Assembly: GCF_024758505.1 (NCBI RefSeq)
Contig: NZ_CP077970.1
Location: 6,138,001-6,202,000, forward strand
Reading direction: 5' to 3'
DNA length: 64,000 nucleotides
Source: Bradyrhizobium arachidis
GTDB taxonomy: Bacteria > Pseudomonadota > Alphaproteobacteria > Rhizobiales > Xanthobacteraceae
Shown: in pieces, positions 15,547-23,551 of the stretch
How the letters are laid out: every line of letters starts with the position of its first letter
Numbering within the stretch: the first letter of the stretch is position 1
Notes under the pieces: generated by a model
The model's input: the letters and a program-made list of their open reading frames with translations, nothing else
What the model was told of the DNA's origin: nothing
Databases searched by the model: none
Program-made: the position numbers and the translations under genes

Positions 15547-17139
15547 ATGCTGGAACTGCGCAAGGACATTTTCGCCGACGAGCGCGACGATAACCTCAAG
15601 GAGATCGGCAAAGGCACGCAGCGGCAAGACATGCTCGGCCACATCACGGGCACGTCGAGCTACTTTAACGACCATAAACTCCAGGGCATGCTGCATCTGA
15701 AGGTGGTGCGCTCGACGCATGCGCATGCACGGCTCCGGCGCATCGACACTACGGAAGCTGAGCGCTCGGCCGGCGTGCGCAAAATCATTCGCGGTGCCGA
15801 CGTGCCGGTCAATCTCAACACGCTGCTCAGCCTCATCAACTTCGGCAAGGATGACGAACCATCGCTCGCCGTGGACAAGGTTCGCTACAAGGGCGAGCCG
15901 ATCGTCGCAATCGTCGCCGACAGCGAGCGCGAGGCCTTTGAGGCGATCGCGAAGGTGCGGATCGATTATGAGCCGCTACCGACCGTATTCGACGTTGAGG
16001 ACGCCCTGAAGCCCGGCGCGCCCGTCGTCAATGAGACATACCCCAAGAACGCCTTCATCTATCACGACGTCTACGACCACCAGCGGCTGCGTTTTGGCGA
16101 TGCCGACGCGGCGCTGGCCACAGCCGATCACGTGCTCGAACAGCGTTATCAGATGTCGCCCATCGAGCATGCGCCGACCGAGACAAACGGCGCGATCGCA
16201 GCACCCGACACCAACGGCCGCTATGTCGTCTACACCTCGACACAGGCGCTGTTCTTCTCGGTCGACACCTGCGCCAAGATCTTGGATGTGCCCTCCAACA
16301 CCTTCCATTTCATCGGCGGCACCGTCGGCGGCGGCTTTGGCGGCAAGGTCGATACGCTGACCGAGCCGCTCGCGATCCTCGGGGCGATGCTGACCGGGCG
16401 TCCCGTGCGCTATGTGTTCGGGCGCGAGGAGGAGATGCAATACGGCCCGCCGCGCGGCGCCGAGCGCATCTACATCAAGGACGGCGTGATGCGCGACGGC
16501 CGCATCGTCGCGCGCAAGATCCGCGCCTACTTTGACAGCGGCGCCTACACCCGGCTCTCCAGTTACGCCGCCGTGAAATGCGCAGCGCATCTGCCGGGCC
16601 CCTACACCATCCCCAACGTCCATGGCGACGTCTATTGCGTCTTCACCAATCGCACGCCCGCGACCGCGATGCGCGGCTTCGGCGTCACCGCGATGGATTT
16701 TGCGATCGAATGCCAGATGGACAAGCTCGCGAACCTCGTCGGCATGGACCCGATGGAGTTCCGCATTCTCAACGCCTATCGCGACGGCGACATGAAGGCG
16801 CACCGGCGCGAGGCCAAGAACACCGCGCTGATCGAATGCGTGCAGGTGGCTGCCGAAAAGGCCAAGTGGCCGATCCGCGACGAATTCAAGCGTGCCTCCT
16901 CGCGCAAGGACGGTGGCGGCAGCCGTGCGATCATTCCGCCGACACCTGCGGATGCGCGCGCGCGTCCGGCCGCGCCTGCGCAGCAGCGCACGACCTATGA
17001 CCGCGCGCCAGTGAGCGCGACGCGAGAACCACCGCGCGAGCCGCCTCCGCCGGCACCGCCGCCTCCCCCGCCGCGGCCGTCGGCACCGTCGCACGGCGCG
17101 ACGCGCTTCTCGTCCGTGTTCGGTACAAGGAGACGCTGA
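15547..17139 (+). CDS. Molybdenum hydroxylase large subunit, N-terminal half (split CoxL/XdhA-like)
   Basis: A 530-residue protein covering only the first part of a molybdopterin-binding subunit, whose usual length is about 750-800 residues. It has the a/b-hammerhead domain (residues about 15-130) and the first molybdopterin-binding domain, with GGTVGGGFGGKVDT near residue 258 and ATAMRGFGVTAMDFAIE near residue 377, the xanthine dehydrogenase-type motif. From about residue 460 it continues into a Pro-rich tail of about 70 residues absent from ordinary homologues, and then stops. The rest of the subunit is encoded by the next gene, starting one base after this stop codon. The tail makes a simple sequencing frameshift unlikely. 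Confidence 0.9.
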   Translation: MLELRKDIFADERDDNLKEIGKGTQRQDMLGHITGTSSYFNDHKLQGMLHLKVVRSTHAHARLRRIDTTEAERSAGVRKIIRGADVPVNLNTLLSLINFGKDDEPSLAVDKVRYKGEPIVAIVADSEREAFEAIAKVRIDYEPLPTVFDVEDALKPGAPVVNETYPKNAFIYHDVYDHQRLRFGDADAALATADHVLEQRYQMSPIEHAPTETNGAIAAPDTNGRYVVYTSTQALFFSVDTCAKILDVPSNTFHFIGGTVGGGFGGKVDTLTEPLAILGAMLTGRPVRYVFGREEEMQYGPPRGAERIYIKDGVMRDGRIVARKIRAYFDSGAYTRLSSYAAVKCAAHLPGPYTIPNVHGDVYCVFTNRTPATAMRGFGVTAMDFAIECQMDKLANLVGMDPMEFRILNAYRDGDMKAHRREAKNTALIECVQVAAEKAKWPIRDEFKRASSRKDGGGSRAIIPPTPADARARPAAPAQQRTTYDRAPVSATREPPREPPPPAPPPPPPRPSAPSHGATRFSSVFGTRRR

Positions 17140-17140
17140 C

Positions 17141-18163
17141 ATGGCCCGGCATCGCGGACGCGGCATGGCGTCGATCAATTATCCCATCGGCATGAATCTC
17201 GGCGGCGATCCGAGCCAAGCGCTGGTGCATTCCAATCCCAGCGGCAAGTTCACCGTGGCGCTCTCGTCGATCGACCTCGGCCAGGGCATGAAATCAGTGA
17301 CGCGGCAGATCTGCGCCGAGACGCTGGGCGTGCCCGTCGAGGATGTCTATGTCGACACCGCCGATTCCGACACCGGACCGCACTGCATGGGCTCCTTTGC
17401 CTCACGCGGCACCCACCGCGTCGGCAATGCCGTTATGGCGGCCGCCCGCGAGGCGCGCGGCGTGATGATGGAGGCGGCCGCCGAGGAACTCGAGGTCAAC
17501 GCCGCCGATCTCGAGACCGACGGCCGCGGCAACATCCACGTCAAGGGCGCGCCGCACCGCTCGATCTCGACCAAGGATGTCGCCATCGCCGCTCAGTTCA
17601 AGCAGGGCAAGACCATCTCGGGCCGCGGCATTTTCCTGGTCCCGCTCTCCAATGTCGATCCAGAAACCGGCGAGATGTCACCGGCGACCTGTTATGCGCA
17701 TGCCTGCCTCGTCGCCGAGGTCGACGTCGACGACGAGACCGGCGAAGTCGACATGGTGCGGATGGATTCTGCCTATGAGCTCGGCCGCGCGCTCAACCCG
17801 CGCCTCGTGGAGCAGCAACTCGTCGGCGGCGCCTGGATGGGGATCAGTCACGCGCTCTATGAGACGCCGGAACCCTACTATCCCGATCCGGTTCACGGCC
17901 CTCGCGACTTCGTCGAATATCTGATGCCCGGTCCCGGCGATATCTGCCCGCACGACATCGCGGTGCTGGAGCGGCCTGCTCCTGACGGTCCGTTCGGCGC
18001 CAAAGGTCCCGGCGAGATGTGCGCCAATCCGGTGCTGCCCGCCGTCGCCAACGCGATCTTCAATGCTGTCGGCGTGCGCATCGACGATCTGCCGATCACG
18101 CCGGAGAAGGTCTTGCGCGCGATCAAGGCCCAGGGCGGCGCGCGGCCGCAGGCCCGGCGCTAA
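17141..18163 (+). CDS. Molybdenum hydroxylase large subunit, C-terminal half (split CoxL/XdhA-like)
   Basis: A 340-residue protein carrying the second molybdopterin-binding domain. It starts one base after the N-terminal-half gene, with AAGGAGA as ribosome site. Recognisable parts are DLGQGMKSVTRQICAETLGV, SDTGPHCMGSFASRGTHRVG and, near the end, FGAKGPGEMCANPVLPA. In that last motif Glu 292 corresponds to the catalytic base of the xanthine dehydrogenase family (GAKGxGE). The active site must therefore be assembled from two polypeptides. The substrate is unknown; this family hydroxylates purines, N-heterocycles, aldehydes or CO, and a CoxL-type AYRCSFR loop is not seen. Confidence 0.9.
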   Translation: MARHRGRGMASINYPIGMNLGGDPSQALVHSNPSGKFTVALSSIDLGQGMKSVTRQICAETLGVPVEDVYVDTADSDTGPHCMGSFASRGTHRVGNAVMAAAREARGVMMEAAAEELEVNAADLETDGRGNIHVKGAPHRSISTKDVAIAAQFKQGKTISGRGIFLVPLSNVDPETGEMSPATCYAHACLVAEVDVDDETGEVDMVRMDSAYELGRALNPRLVEQQLVGGAWMGISHALYETPEPYYPDPVHGPRDFVEYLMPGPGDICPHDIAVLERPAPDGPFGAKGPGEMCANPVLPAVANAIFNAVGVRIDDLPITPEKVLRAIKAQGGARPQARR

Positions 18164-18173
18164 GGGAGACATC

Positions 18174-19055
18174 GTGGCCGTTCGCAGCAACATCGTCGGC
18201 ATCGACAGCCCCGAGGCGCTGGAGAAGGCGCTGCGCGCGGCCTATTACCTCGCCGACGAAGGACTTGCGACCGCGGCCTATCTCGGGCTCGCGCTCGGCA
18301 AGCCGCTGCTGCTCGAGGGCGCGCCGGGTGTGGGCAAGACCGAGGCCGCAAAAGCCATCGCCGCCGTGCTCGGCCGTCGGCTGATCCGCCTGCAGTGCTA
18401 CGAGGGCATCGACGCGTCCGCCGCGCTCTACGAGTGGAACTACCCGCGCCAGATGCTCGCGATCCGCCAGGCCGGCGACGAGAGCATCGACATCTACGGC
18501 GAAACGTTTCTGATCGAGCGTCCCATGCTGGCGGCGCTGCGTGCGCCCGACTCCACCGTGTTGCTAATCGACGAAATCGACCGTGCCGACCAGGAGTTCG
18601 AAGCTTTCCTGCTCGAATTCCTGTCCGACTTCCAGATCTCGATTCCCGAGCGCGGCACGGTCCGCGCCGCGGAGCGCCCGGTCGTGGTGCTGACCTCAAA
18701 CCGCACGCGCGACCTGCATGAAGCCCTGCGGCGGCGCTGCGTCTATCATTGGATCGACTATCCCACCGCCGAGCGCGAGGCGCGCATCATCATGATGCGG
18801 GCGTCGAGCGTCGCGGAATCGACAGCCCGCGCCGTGGTCGCCGCCGTCGAAAAGTTGCGGCGCGAGCCGCTCAGCAAGGCGCCGGGAATTGCGGAGGCCG
18901 TCGACTGGGCCGAAGCCGCGACGCTCCTGCACAAGGGCGGCGCACGCTGGCCGGATGCCTTCAAGCGCTCGATAGGCGTTGCGCTCAAGGATGAAGAGGA
19001 CCTTCATTTCATCTCACCCCGGCTCGACGCCGTACTCGCGGGGGCAACCGCATGA
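18174..19055 (+). CDS. MoxR-type AAA ATPase (CoxD-like)
   Basis: A 293-residue AAA ATPase starting with GTG at 18174 after AAGGGAGA. Walker A is GAPGVGKT and Walker B is VLLIDEIDRADQEFEAFL, typical of MoxR. CoxD proteins of this family work with a von Willebrand protein to insert sulfur or copper into, or otherwise mature, molybdenum hydroxylases. The gene follows the split large subunit and overlaps the VWA gene by 4 bases, as in coxDE. Its presence supports a CO-dehydrogenase-like maturation route for this enzyme. Confidence 0.9.
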   Translation: MAVRSNIVGIDSPEALEKALRAAYYLADEGLATAAYLGLALGKPLLLEGAPGVGKTEAAKAIAAVLGRRLIRLQCYEGIDASAALYEWNYPRQMLAIRQAGDESIDIYGETFLIERPMLAALRAPDSTVLLIDEIDRADQEFEAFLLEFLSDFQISIPERGTVRAAERPVVVLTSNRTRDLHEALRRRCVYHWIDYPTAEREARIIMMRASSVAESTARAVVAAVEKLRREPLSKAPGIAEAVDWAEAATLLHKGGARWPDAFKRSIGVALKDEEDLHFISPRLDAVLAGATA

Positions 19056-20173
19056 GCACCGAGCCAAGGTTGCCGCGCGCCGCGCGCGTGTTCGTCGACT
19101 TCGTCGCCCTCCTGCGCGCCAACGGATTTGCCGTTGCGCCTGAGCAGACCACCACGTTCCTGTCCGCCATCGATCTGCTCGGCCCGCGCGACCTCAATGA
19201 CATCAGGCAGGCCGCACTGGCAACGCTCGCCCCGCCGCCGGAGCGCCGGGCGACCTTTGACCGGTTGTTCGATCTGCACTTCCGCGGCAGCGAGGCGATC
19301 GAGCGCGACGACGAGGGGGAGGACGACGAGACCGTCCGGCTGCAAGAGGAAGGCCGCGGTGACGAGGAGCCGCTGCTCTCGGACGATGCCAACGAGTCCG
19401 GCCTCACCGCCACCCGCGCTGAAGCCCTCGTCGAGCGCCGCTTTGCGCAACTCTCCACCACTGACGCGCTGCGCCAGCTGACGCGCGAGGCGCCGCGGCG
19501 CCTGCCGCGCCGGCACGGCCATCGCCGCATGCGGGCGCGCCGCGGTCCCTTCGCTGATCTGCGCCGTACCCTGCGCGAGACCGTGCGCAGCGACGGTGAG
19601 ATCTTGCGGCTCGGGCATTTGAAGCGGCGGCATCGTCCACGAAAGATTCTGGTCCTGATCGACGTCTCCGGCTCGATGAAGAGCCGCACCGAAGACAATA
19701 TGAAGCTCGCGCATGCGCTGGTGCAAGCGGCGCCCAATGTCGAGGTTTTTACCTTCGGCACAAGGCTGACCCGCGTCACCCGCCCCTTGCGGTTGAAACG
19801 CCGCGTGCAGGCGCTGAATGCGGCGGCTCATCTGGTCAGCGACTGGGACGGCGGCACGCGGATCGGCGACGCGCTCCAGGCGTTTCTCGCCGTCCCCCGG
19901 TTCGGCGGCTACGCACGCGGCGCAGCCGTGATCGTGATCTCCGACGGTCTTGAGCGCGGCAAGCCGGACGCGTTGCGCGACGCGGTCGCAAAATTGTCGC
20001 GGCGCGCCTGGCGGGTGAGCTGGCTGACGCCGCTCGCGACGGGTCCCGACTTCCGCCCGCAGACCGAGGCGCTCGTTGCGATCGAGCGCTTTGTCGACGA
20101 TCTCGTGGACGGCGGATCGAGCGCGTCGATCGTGGCGCATGTGCTGGCGCTGGGGCGAAGGAGAGCGGCGTGA
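19052..20173 (+). CDS. VWA domain protein (CoxE-like)
   Basis: A 373-residue protein with a C-terminal von Willebrand A domain. The metal-ion-dependent adhesion site DVSGSMK begins at Asp 204, and the later Thr and Asp of the site lie in SDWDGGTRIGDAL and VIVISDG. The N-terminal half is charged and contains a very acidic stretch near residues 90-115. CoxE partners the MoxR ATPase CoxD in the maturation of Mo hydroxylases. The two genes overlap by 4 bases, and the stop also overlaps the next start. Confidence 0.9.
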   Translation: MSTEPRLPRAARVFVDFVALLRANGFAVAPEQTTTFLSAIDLLGPRDLNDIRQAALATLAPPPERRATFDRLFDLHFRGSEAIERDDEGEDDETVRLQEEGRGDEEPLLSDDANESGLTATRAEALVERRFAQLSTTDALRQLTREAPRRLPRRHGHRRMRARRGPFADLRRTLRETVRSDGEILRLGHLKRRHRPRKILVLIDVSGSMKSRTEDNMKLAHALVQAAPNVEVFTFGTRLTRVTRPLRLKRRVQALNAAAHLVSDWDGGTRIGDALQAFLAVPRFGGYARGAAVIVISDGLERGKPDALRDAVAKLSRRAWRVSWLTPLATGPDFRPQTEALVAIERFVDDLVDGGSSASIVAHVLALGRRRAA

Positions 20174-21060
20174 CCGATATCGTGGATGGCCATCATCACA
20201 TCTGGCGGCAGGCGGATTTGCCCTGGCTGACCGGGCCGATGCAGCCACGCATTTTTGGCCCCTATGAACCGATCCGGCGCGACTATCCGATCGAGGAATA
20301 TCTCGCCGATCTCAGGGGCACTGGCGTCACGCGCTCGGTCTATGTCCAGACCAACTGGGCCAATGACCGTTTTGAGGATGAGACGGCGTGGGTGCAAAGG
20401 ACCGCCGACGAAAACGGCTGGCCCCATGCGATCGTCGCCTATGCCAATTTCGCCGTCGAGGACGTTCGCCCGCAGCTCGACCGGCTCACGCGCTATCCGC
20501 TGGTGCGCGGCGTGCGCATGCAATTGCACTGGCACGAGAACCCGCTCTATCGCTTCGCGAGTCGCCCCGATCTTTGCGTCGATCCCGTGATCCGTCGCAA
20601 CGTCGCGCGGCTCGCCGATTACGGCTGGAGCTTTGATCTCCAGGTGTTCACGCCGCAGATGCCCGACGCCGCGCATCTTGCCGAATCCTGCCCCAACGTG
20701 ACGTTCATTCTCCAGCACGCGGGCATGCTGGAAGACCTTTCGCCGGCTGGCCGCGCCGCCTGGCGCGCCGGGATGGCGCGGTTGGCTTCATGTCCGAGCA
20801 TCTATTCAAAACTCTCCGGGCTCGGAACGTTCATCCACCGCAACGATCCCGCGCATATCGCTGAAGTCGTCACCGACACCGTCGCGATTTTTGGCGCCGA
20901 ACGCTGCCTGTTCGGCTCGAATTTTCCGATCGAGAAATTGTGGACCAGCTACCGCGAGCTGGTCGACGCTTTCCGCGCCGCTGCGGCTTCGCTCAGCGAC
21001 GCGCAGCGCGAAGCTATTTTCAGGACAACCGCGACACGCGTCTACCGGCTCGGGCCGTAG
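20170..21060 (+). CDS. Amidohydrolase family protein (amidohydrolase-2/COG3618 type)
   Basis: A 296-residue metal-dependent hydrolase of the TIM-barrel amidohydrolase superfamily. It opens with IVDGHHHIW, the first metal motif, and later shows QVFTPQMPDAAHLAESCPN, FILQHAGM and LFGSNFPIEKLW, where the final acid of the site sits in the usual GSNFP/GSDWP position. This subgroup includes lactonases and 2-pyrone-4,6-dicarboxylate hydrolases. In this cluster it could open a ring lactone or amide produced by the molybdenum hydroxylase. Substrate is not predictable. Start overlaps the VWA stop by 4 bases. Confidence 0.88.
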   Translation: MTDIVDGHHHIWRQADLPWLTGPMQPRIFGPYEPIRRDYPIEEYLADLRGTGVTRSVYVQTNWANDRFEDETAWVQRTADENGWPHAIVAYANFAVEDVRPQLDRLTRYPLVRGVRMQLHWHENPLYRFASRPDLCVDPVIRRNVARLADYGWSFDLQVFTPQMPDAAHLAESCPNVTFILQHAGMLEDLSPAGRAAWRAGMARLASCPSIYSKLSGLGTFIHRNDPAHIAEVVTDTVAIFGAERCLFGSNFPIEKLWTSYRELVDAFRAAAASLSDAQREAIFRTTATRVYRLGP

Positions 21061-21097
21061 ACGCAACCAATAGGACAGGGATAGGGAGGGCAAAGAA

Positions 21098-21946
21098 ATG
21101 GCGCTGGAGATCAAGATCCTGGACTACGGGGATATCGAACTGGAATCGAGCTTTCTGGTGCTCGGCCGCGACTGCGGCCGGACCCGCCGCGTCCTGACCC
21201 TGGGCTTCCTCATCCTCGGCGGCAAATATCCTGTCGTGGTCGATACCGGCTACCGCTCCAACCAGATCATGGAAACGCTGGGCATGCGGGGCCTGCAATA
21301 CCATGAGAACATGATCGAGAACCAGCTTGCGCGGCATGGTGTGCGCATGGGCGACATCCGCTTCGTCTGCCACACCCATCTGCACATCGATCACGCCGGC
21401 AAGGACGATCTGTTCCCGATGAACACGACCGTCGTCGTCAACCGCAGGGAGCTCGAATATTCCGTCTCCGGCCTGATGCATCCGCAGTATCCGGCACCTG
21501 ACATCAAGCACCTGATCGATCGCCTGCACACCAAGAGCGCGCTGCGCTTCCTCGACCTGGAGATCACCGGCCCGATCGAGCTGATGCCCGGTGTCTACTG
21601 CGACGCTGCCAATGCTCATACCGAGGGCTCGATGAATATCATCGTCGAGACGGCCGATGGCATCGCCACGATCTGCGGCGACGTGATCTACGATTTCAAC
21701 GACCAGATCGTGACGCCCTTCAACGAAATCCATGATTGGGAGCCGCGCACCACCGGCAACCACGGCACCACCAAGCGCGCAGAGAAGGCGTCGATCAAAA
21801 AGCTCCTGAGCAATTCGCGCTATCTTCTGCCCGTGCATGACCGGCCCGCCAAGATCGACGGCGGCATGGTCGTCGGCCGCCTGCACGACCAGGTCCCCGG
21901 ACCGATCGTGCAGTCCCTGCCCGCGCGCAACTGGTTCCCGGCGTGA
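21098..21946 (+). CDS. Metallo-beta-lactamase-fold hydrolase (N-acyl homoserine lactonase-like)
   Basis: A 282-residue protein with the zinc motif HTHLHIDHAG (His 94, His 96, Asp 98, His 99). Further ligands are plausible in NAHTEGS and GDVIYDF. The overall arrangement is that of AiiA/AttM-type lactonases. A start at 21098 follows AGGGAGGGCAAAG. In a catabolic cluster with an amidohydrolase and SMP-30 domain, general lactone hydrolysis is at least as likely as quorum quenching. No luxI or luxR gene is nearby. Confidence 0.87.
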   Translation: MALEIKILDYGDIELESSFLVLGRDCGRTRRVLTLGFLILGGKYPVVVDTGYRSNQIMETLGMRGLQYHENMIENQLARHGVRMGDIRFVCHTHLHIDHAGKDDLFPMNTTVVVNRRELEYSVSGLMHPQYPAPDIKHLIDRLHTKSALRFLDLEITGPIELMPGVYCDAANAHTEGSMNIIVETADGIATICGDVIYDFNDQIVTPFNEIHDWEPRTTGNHGTTKRAEKASIKKLLSNSRYLLPVHDRPAKIDGGMVVGRLHDQVPGPIVQSLPARNWFPA

Positions 21947-21964
21947 AGTGTTGAGGACCGACCG

Positions 21965-23545
21965 ATGACCCACGTCACCTTGCGCTCCGAATTCGAAAAC
22001 CTGATCGACCCCTACGCGCCGGTCGCGCAGGTCGGCACCGGCTTCGACTTCACGGAAGGACCGATCTGGCATCCGGTCGATCACTATCTGCTGTTCTCGG
22101 ACATGCCGGGTGACGTGCGCCGGCGCTGGGACGCACGGCGCGGCGTTGTCGAGGTCAAGCGCCCCTCGAACAAATGCAACGGCATGACCTATGACGCCGA
22201 GCTGAATTTGATCGTCTGCGAGCACGCGACATCCTCGCTGATCCGCGAACGGCCGGACGGCCGTCGCGAGGTGCTGGCCTCGCATTTTTGCGGCCAGGAG
22301 TTGAACAGCCCGAACGACGTCTGCATGCATTCGTCCGGCACGATCTATTTTTCGGATCCCTGGTACGGCCGCATGCCCGTCTATGGCGTCGAGCGGCCGC
22401 GCCAGCTCGGCTTCCAGGGCGTGTATCGCGTCATGCCCGGTGGCGAACCGAAGCTTCTGGTCGAGCGCACCCTGTTCGACCAGCCGAACGGCCTCTGCTT
22501 CTCGCCGGACGAGAAGCTGCTCTATGTCAACGATACCGTGCAGGCATTGATCCGCGTGTTCGACGTCAATGCCGACGGCTCGTTGGCGAACGGCCGCGTG
22601 TTTGCCAGCGGCGTTCGCTCCGAGCTCGAACCCGGCCTGCCCGACGGCATGAAATGCGACCAGCACGGCAACATCTGGGTCACCGCGCCCGGCGGCGTCT
22701 GGGTCTATTCGCCCAAGGCCGAACTGCTCGGCAAGGTGCGCGTGCCCGAACTCGTCGCCAACCTCGCTTGGGGCGGGCCAGACTTCCGCACGCTGTATCT
22801 GACCTCGACGCATTCGGTCTACGCGATCCCGACGAAAGTCGGCCCGCGGCACGAGCCCTATATGAGCGGCCGGCGCAGTGGCGGCGGCGCCAGCACGAGC
22901 ACCAGTTCTGCGCCCGCAGCGCCCATCCTTGCCGATGACGAGATGCAGCTCGATCCGCGGCGCTGCGCCATGATCATCCAGGACCTCCAGAACGACGTCA
23001 TCATGGATGGCGGCGCCTTCGCCGACTCCGGTTCGCCCGGTCATGCGAAGCAACAACATGTCGTCGAGAACGTCCGGCGTCTGGCGGAAGCCGCACGGGC
23101 CCGCGGCGTCGCCATCATCCATGTCTGGTTCGTCGTCGAGCCCGGCGCCCCCGGCGTCACCTTGAACGCGCCGCTGTTCGAAGGGCTGGTCGACAGCAAG
23201 GCCATGGTGCGCGGAAGCTGGGGCGCAGCGCCCGTGTCCGGCCTCGAGCCGCGACCCGGCGATTTCGTGGTCGAGAAGATGCGGATGAGTGCCTGGGAAG
23301 GCACCCGGCTGGAAACGATCCTGAAAGCCACCGGCCGCGACATGATCATCAACACTGGCGCTTGGACCAACATGTCGGTCGAGCACACCGCGCGCACCGG
23401 CGCCGACAAGGGCTATTTCATGATCGTGCCGGAGGATTGCTGCTCGACCATGAACGCCGACTGGCACAACGCCTCGATCAACTTTGCCATGCAGAACGTC
23501 GCGGTCGTGACACGGGCGGATGCCGTCATCAGAGCGCTGGGATGA
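21965..23545 (+). CDS. Fusion of SMP-30/gluconolactonase domain and isochorismatase-like cysteine hydrolase domain
   Basis: A 526-residue bifunctional protein. Residues about 20-295 are an SMP-30/lactonase beta-propeller: FTEGPIWHPVDHYLLFSDMP, NSPNDVCMHSSGTIYFSDP and LPDGMKCDQHGNIWVTAPGG supply the metal ligands. A Gly/Ser-rich linker (about 300-318) leads to an isochorismatase-like domain (about 330-520) with Asp 340 in IIQDLQND and Lys 438 in VVEKMRMSAWEG. The position of the catalytic Cys reads TNMSVEHTAR, so Cys is replaced by Ser 471. The second domain may therefore be slow, use another chemistry, or be structural. The fusion suggests consecutive hydrolyses of a lactone and an amide. Confidence 0.9.
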   Translation: MTHVTLRSEFENLIDPYAPVAQVGTGFDFTEGPIWHPVDHYLLFSDMPGDVRRRWDARRGVVEVKRPSNKCNGMTYDAELNLIVCEHATSSLIRERPDGRREVLASHFCGQELNSPNDVCMHSSGTIYFSDPWYGRMPVYGVERPRQLGFQGVYRVMPGGEPKLLVERTLFDQPNGLCFSPDEKLLYVNDTVQALIRVFDVNADGSLANGRVFASGVRSELEPGLPDGMKCDQHGNIWVTAPGGVWVYSPKAELLGKVRVPELVANLAWGGPDFRTLYLTSTHSVYAIPTKVGPRHEPYMSGRRSGGGASTSTSSAPAAPILADDEMQLDPRRCAMIIQDLQNDVIMDGGAFADSGSPGHAKQQHVVENVRRLAEAARARGVAIIHVWFVVEPGAPGVTLNAPLFEGLVDSKAMVRGSWGAAPVSGLEPRPGDFVVEKMRMSAWEGTRLETILKATGRDMIINTGAWTNMSVEHTARTGADKGYFMIVPEDCCSTMNADWHNASINFAMQNVAVVTRADAVIRALG

Positions 23546-23551
23546 TGCCCG

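Noticed and set aside
15547..18163. A sequencing frameshift or pseudogene as explanation for the two-part large subunit
   Set aside because: The first part ends in a Pro-rich tail absent from normal homologues and the second has its own ribosome site and start, so a single indel does not explain the arrangement. Assembly reads would still be decisive.
21098..21946. A quorum-quenching locus based on the lactonase-like gene
   Set aside because: No luxI or luxR homologue is present and the gene is embedded in a catabolic operon, so a metabolic lactone is the simpler substrate.
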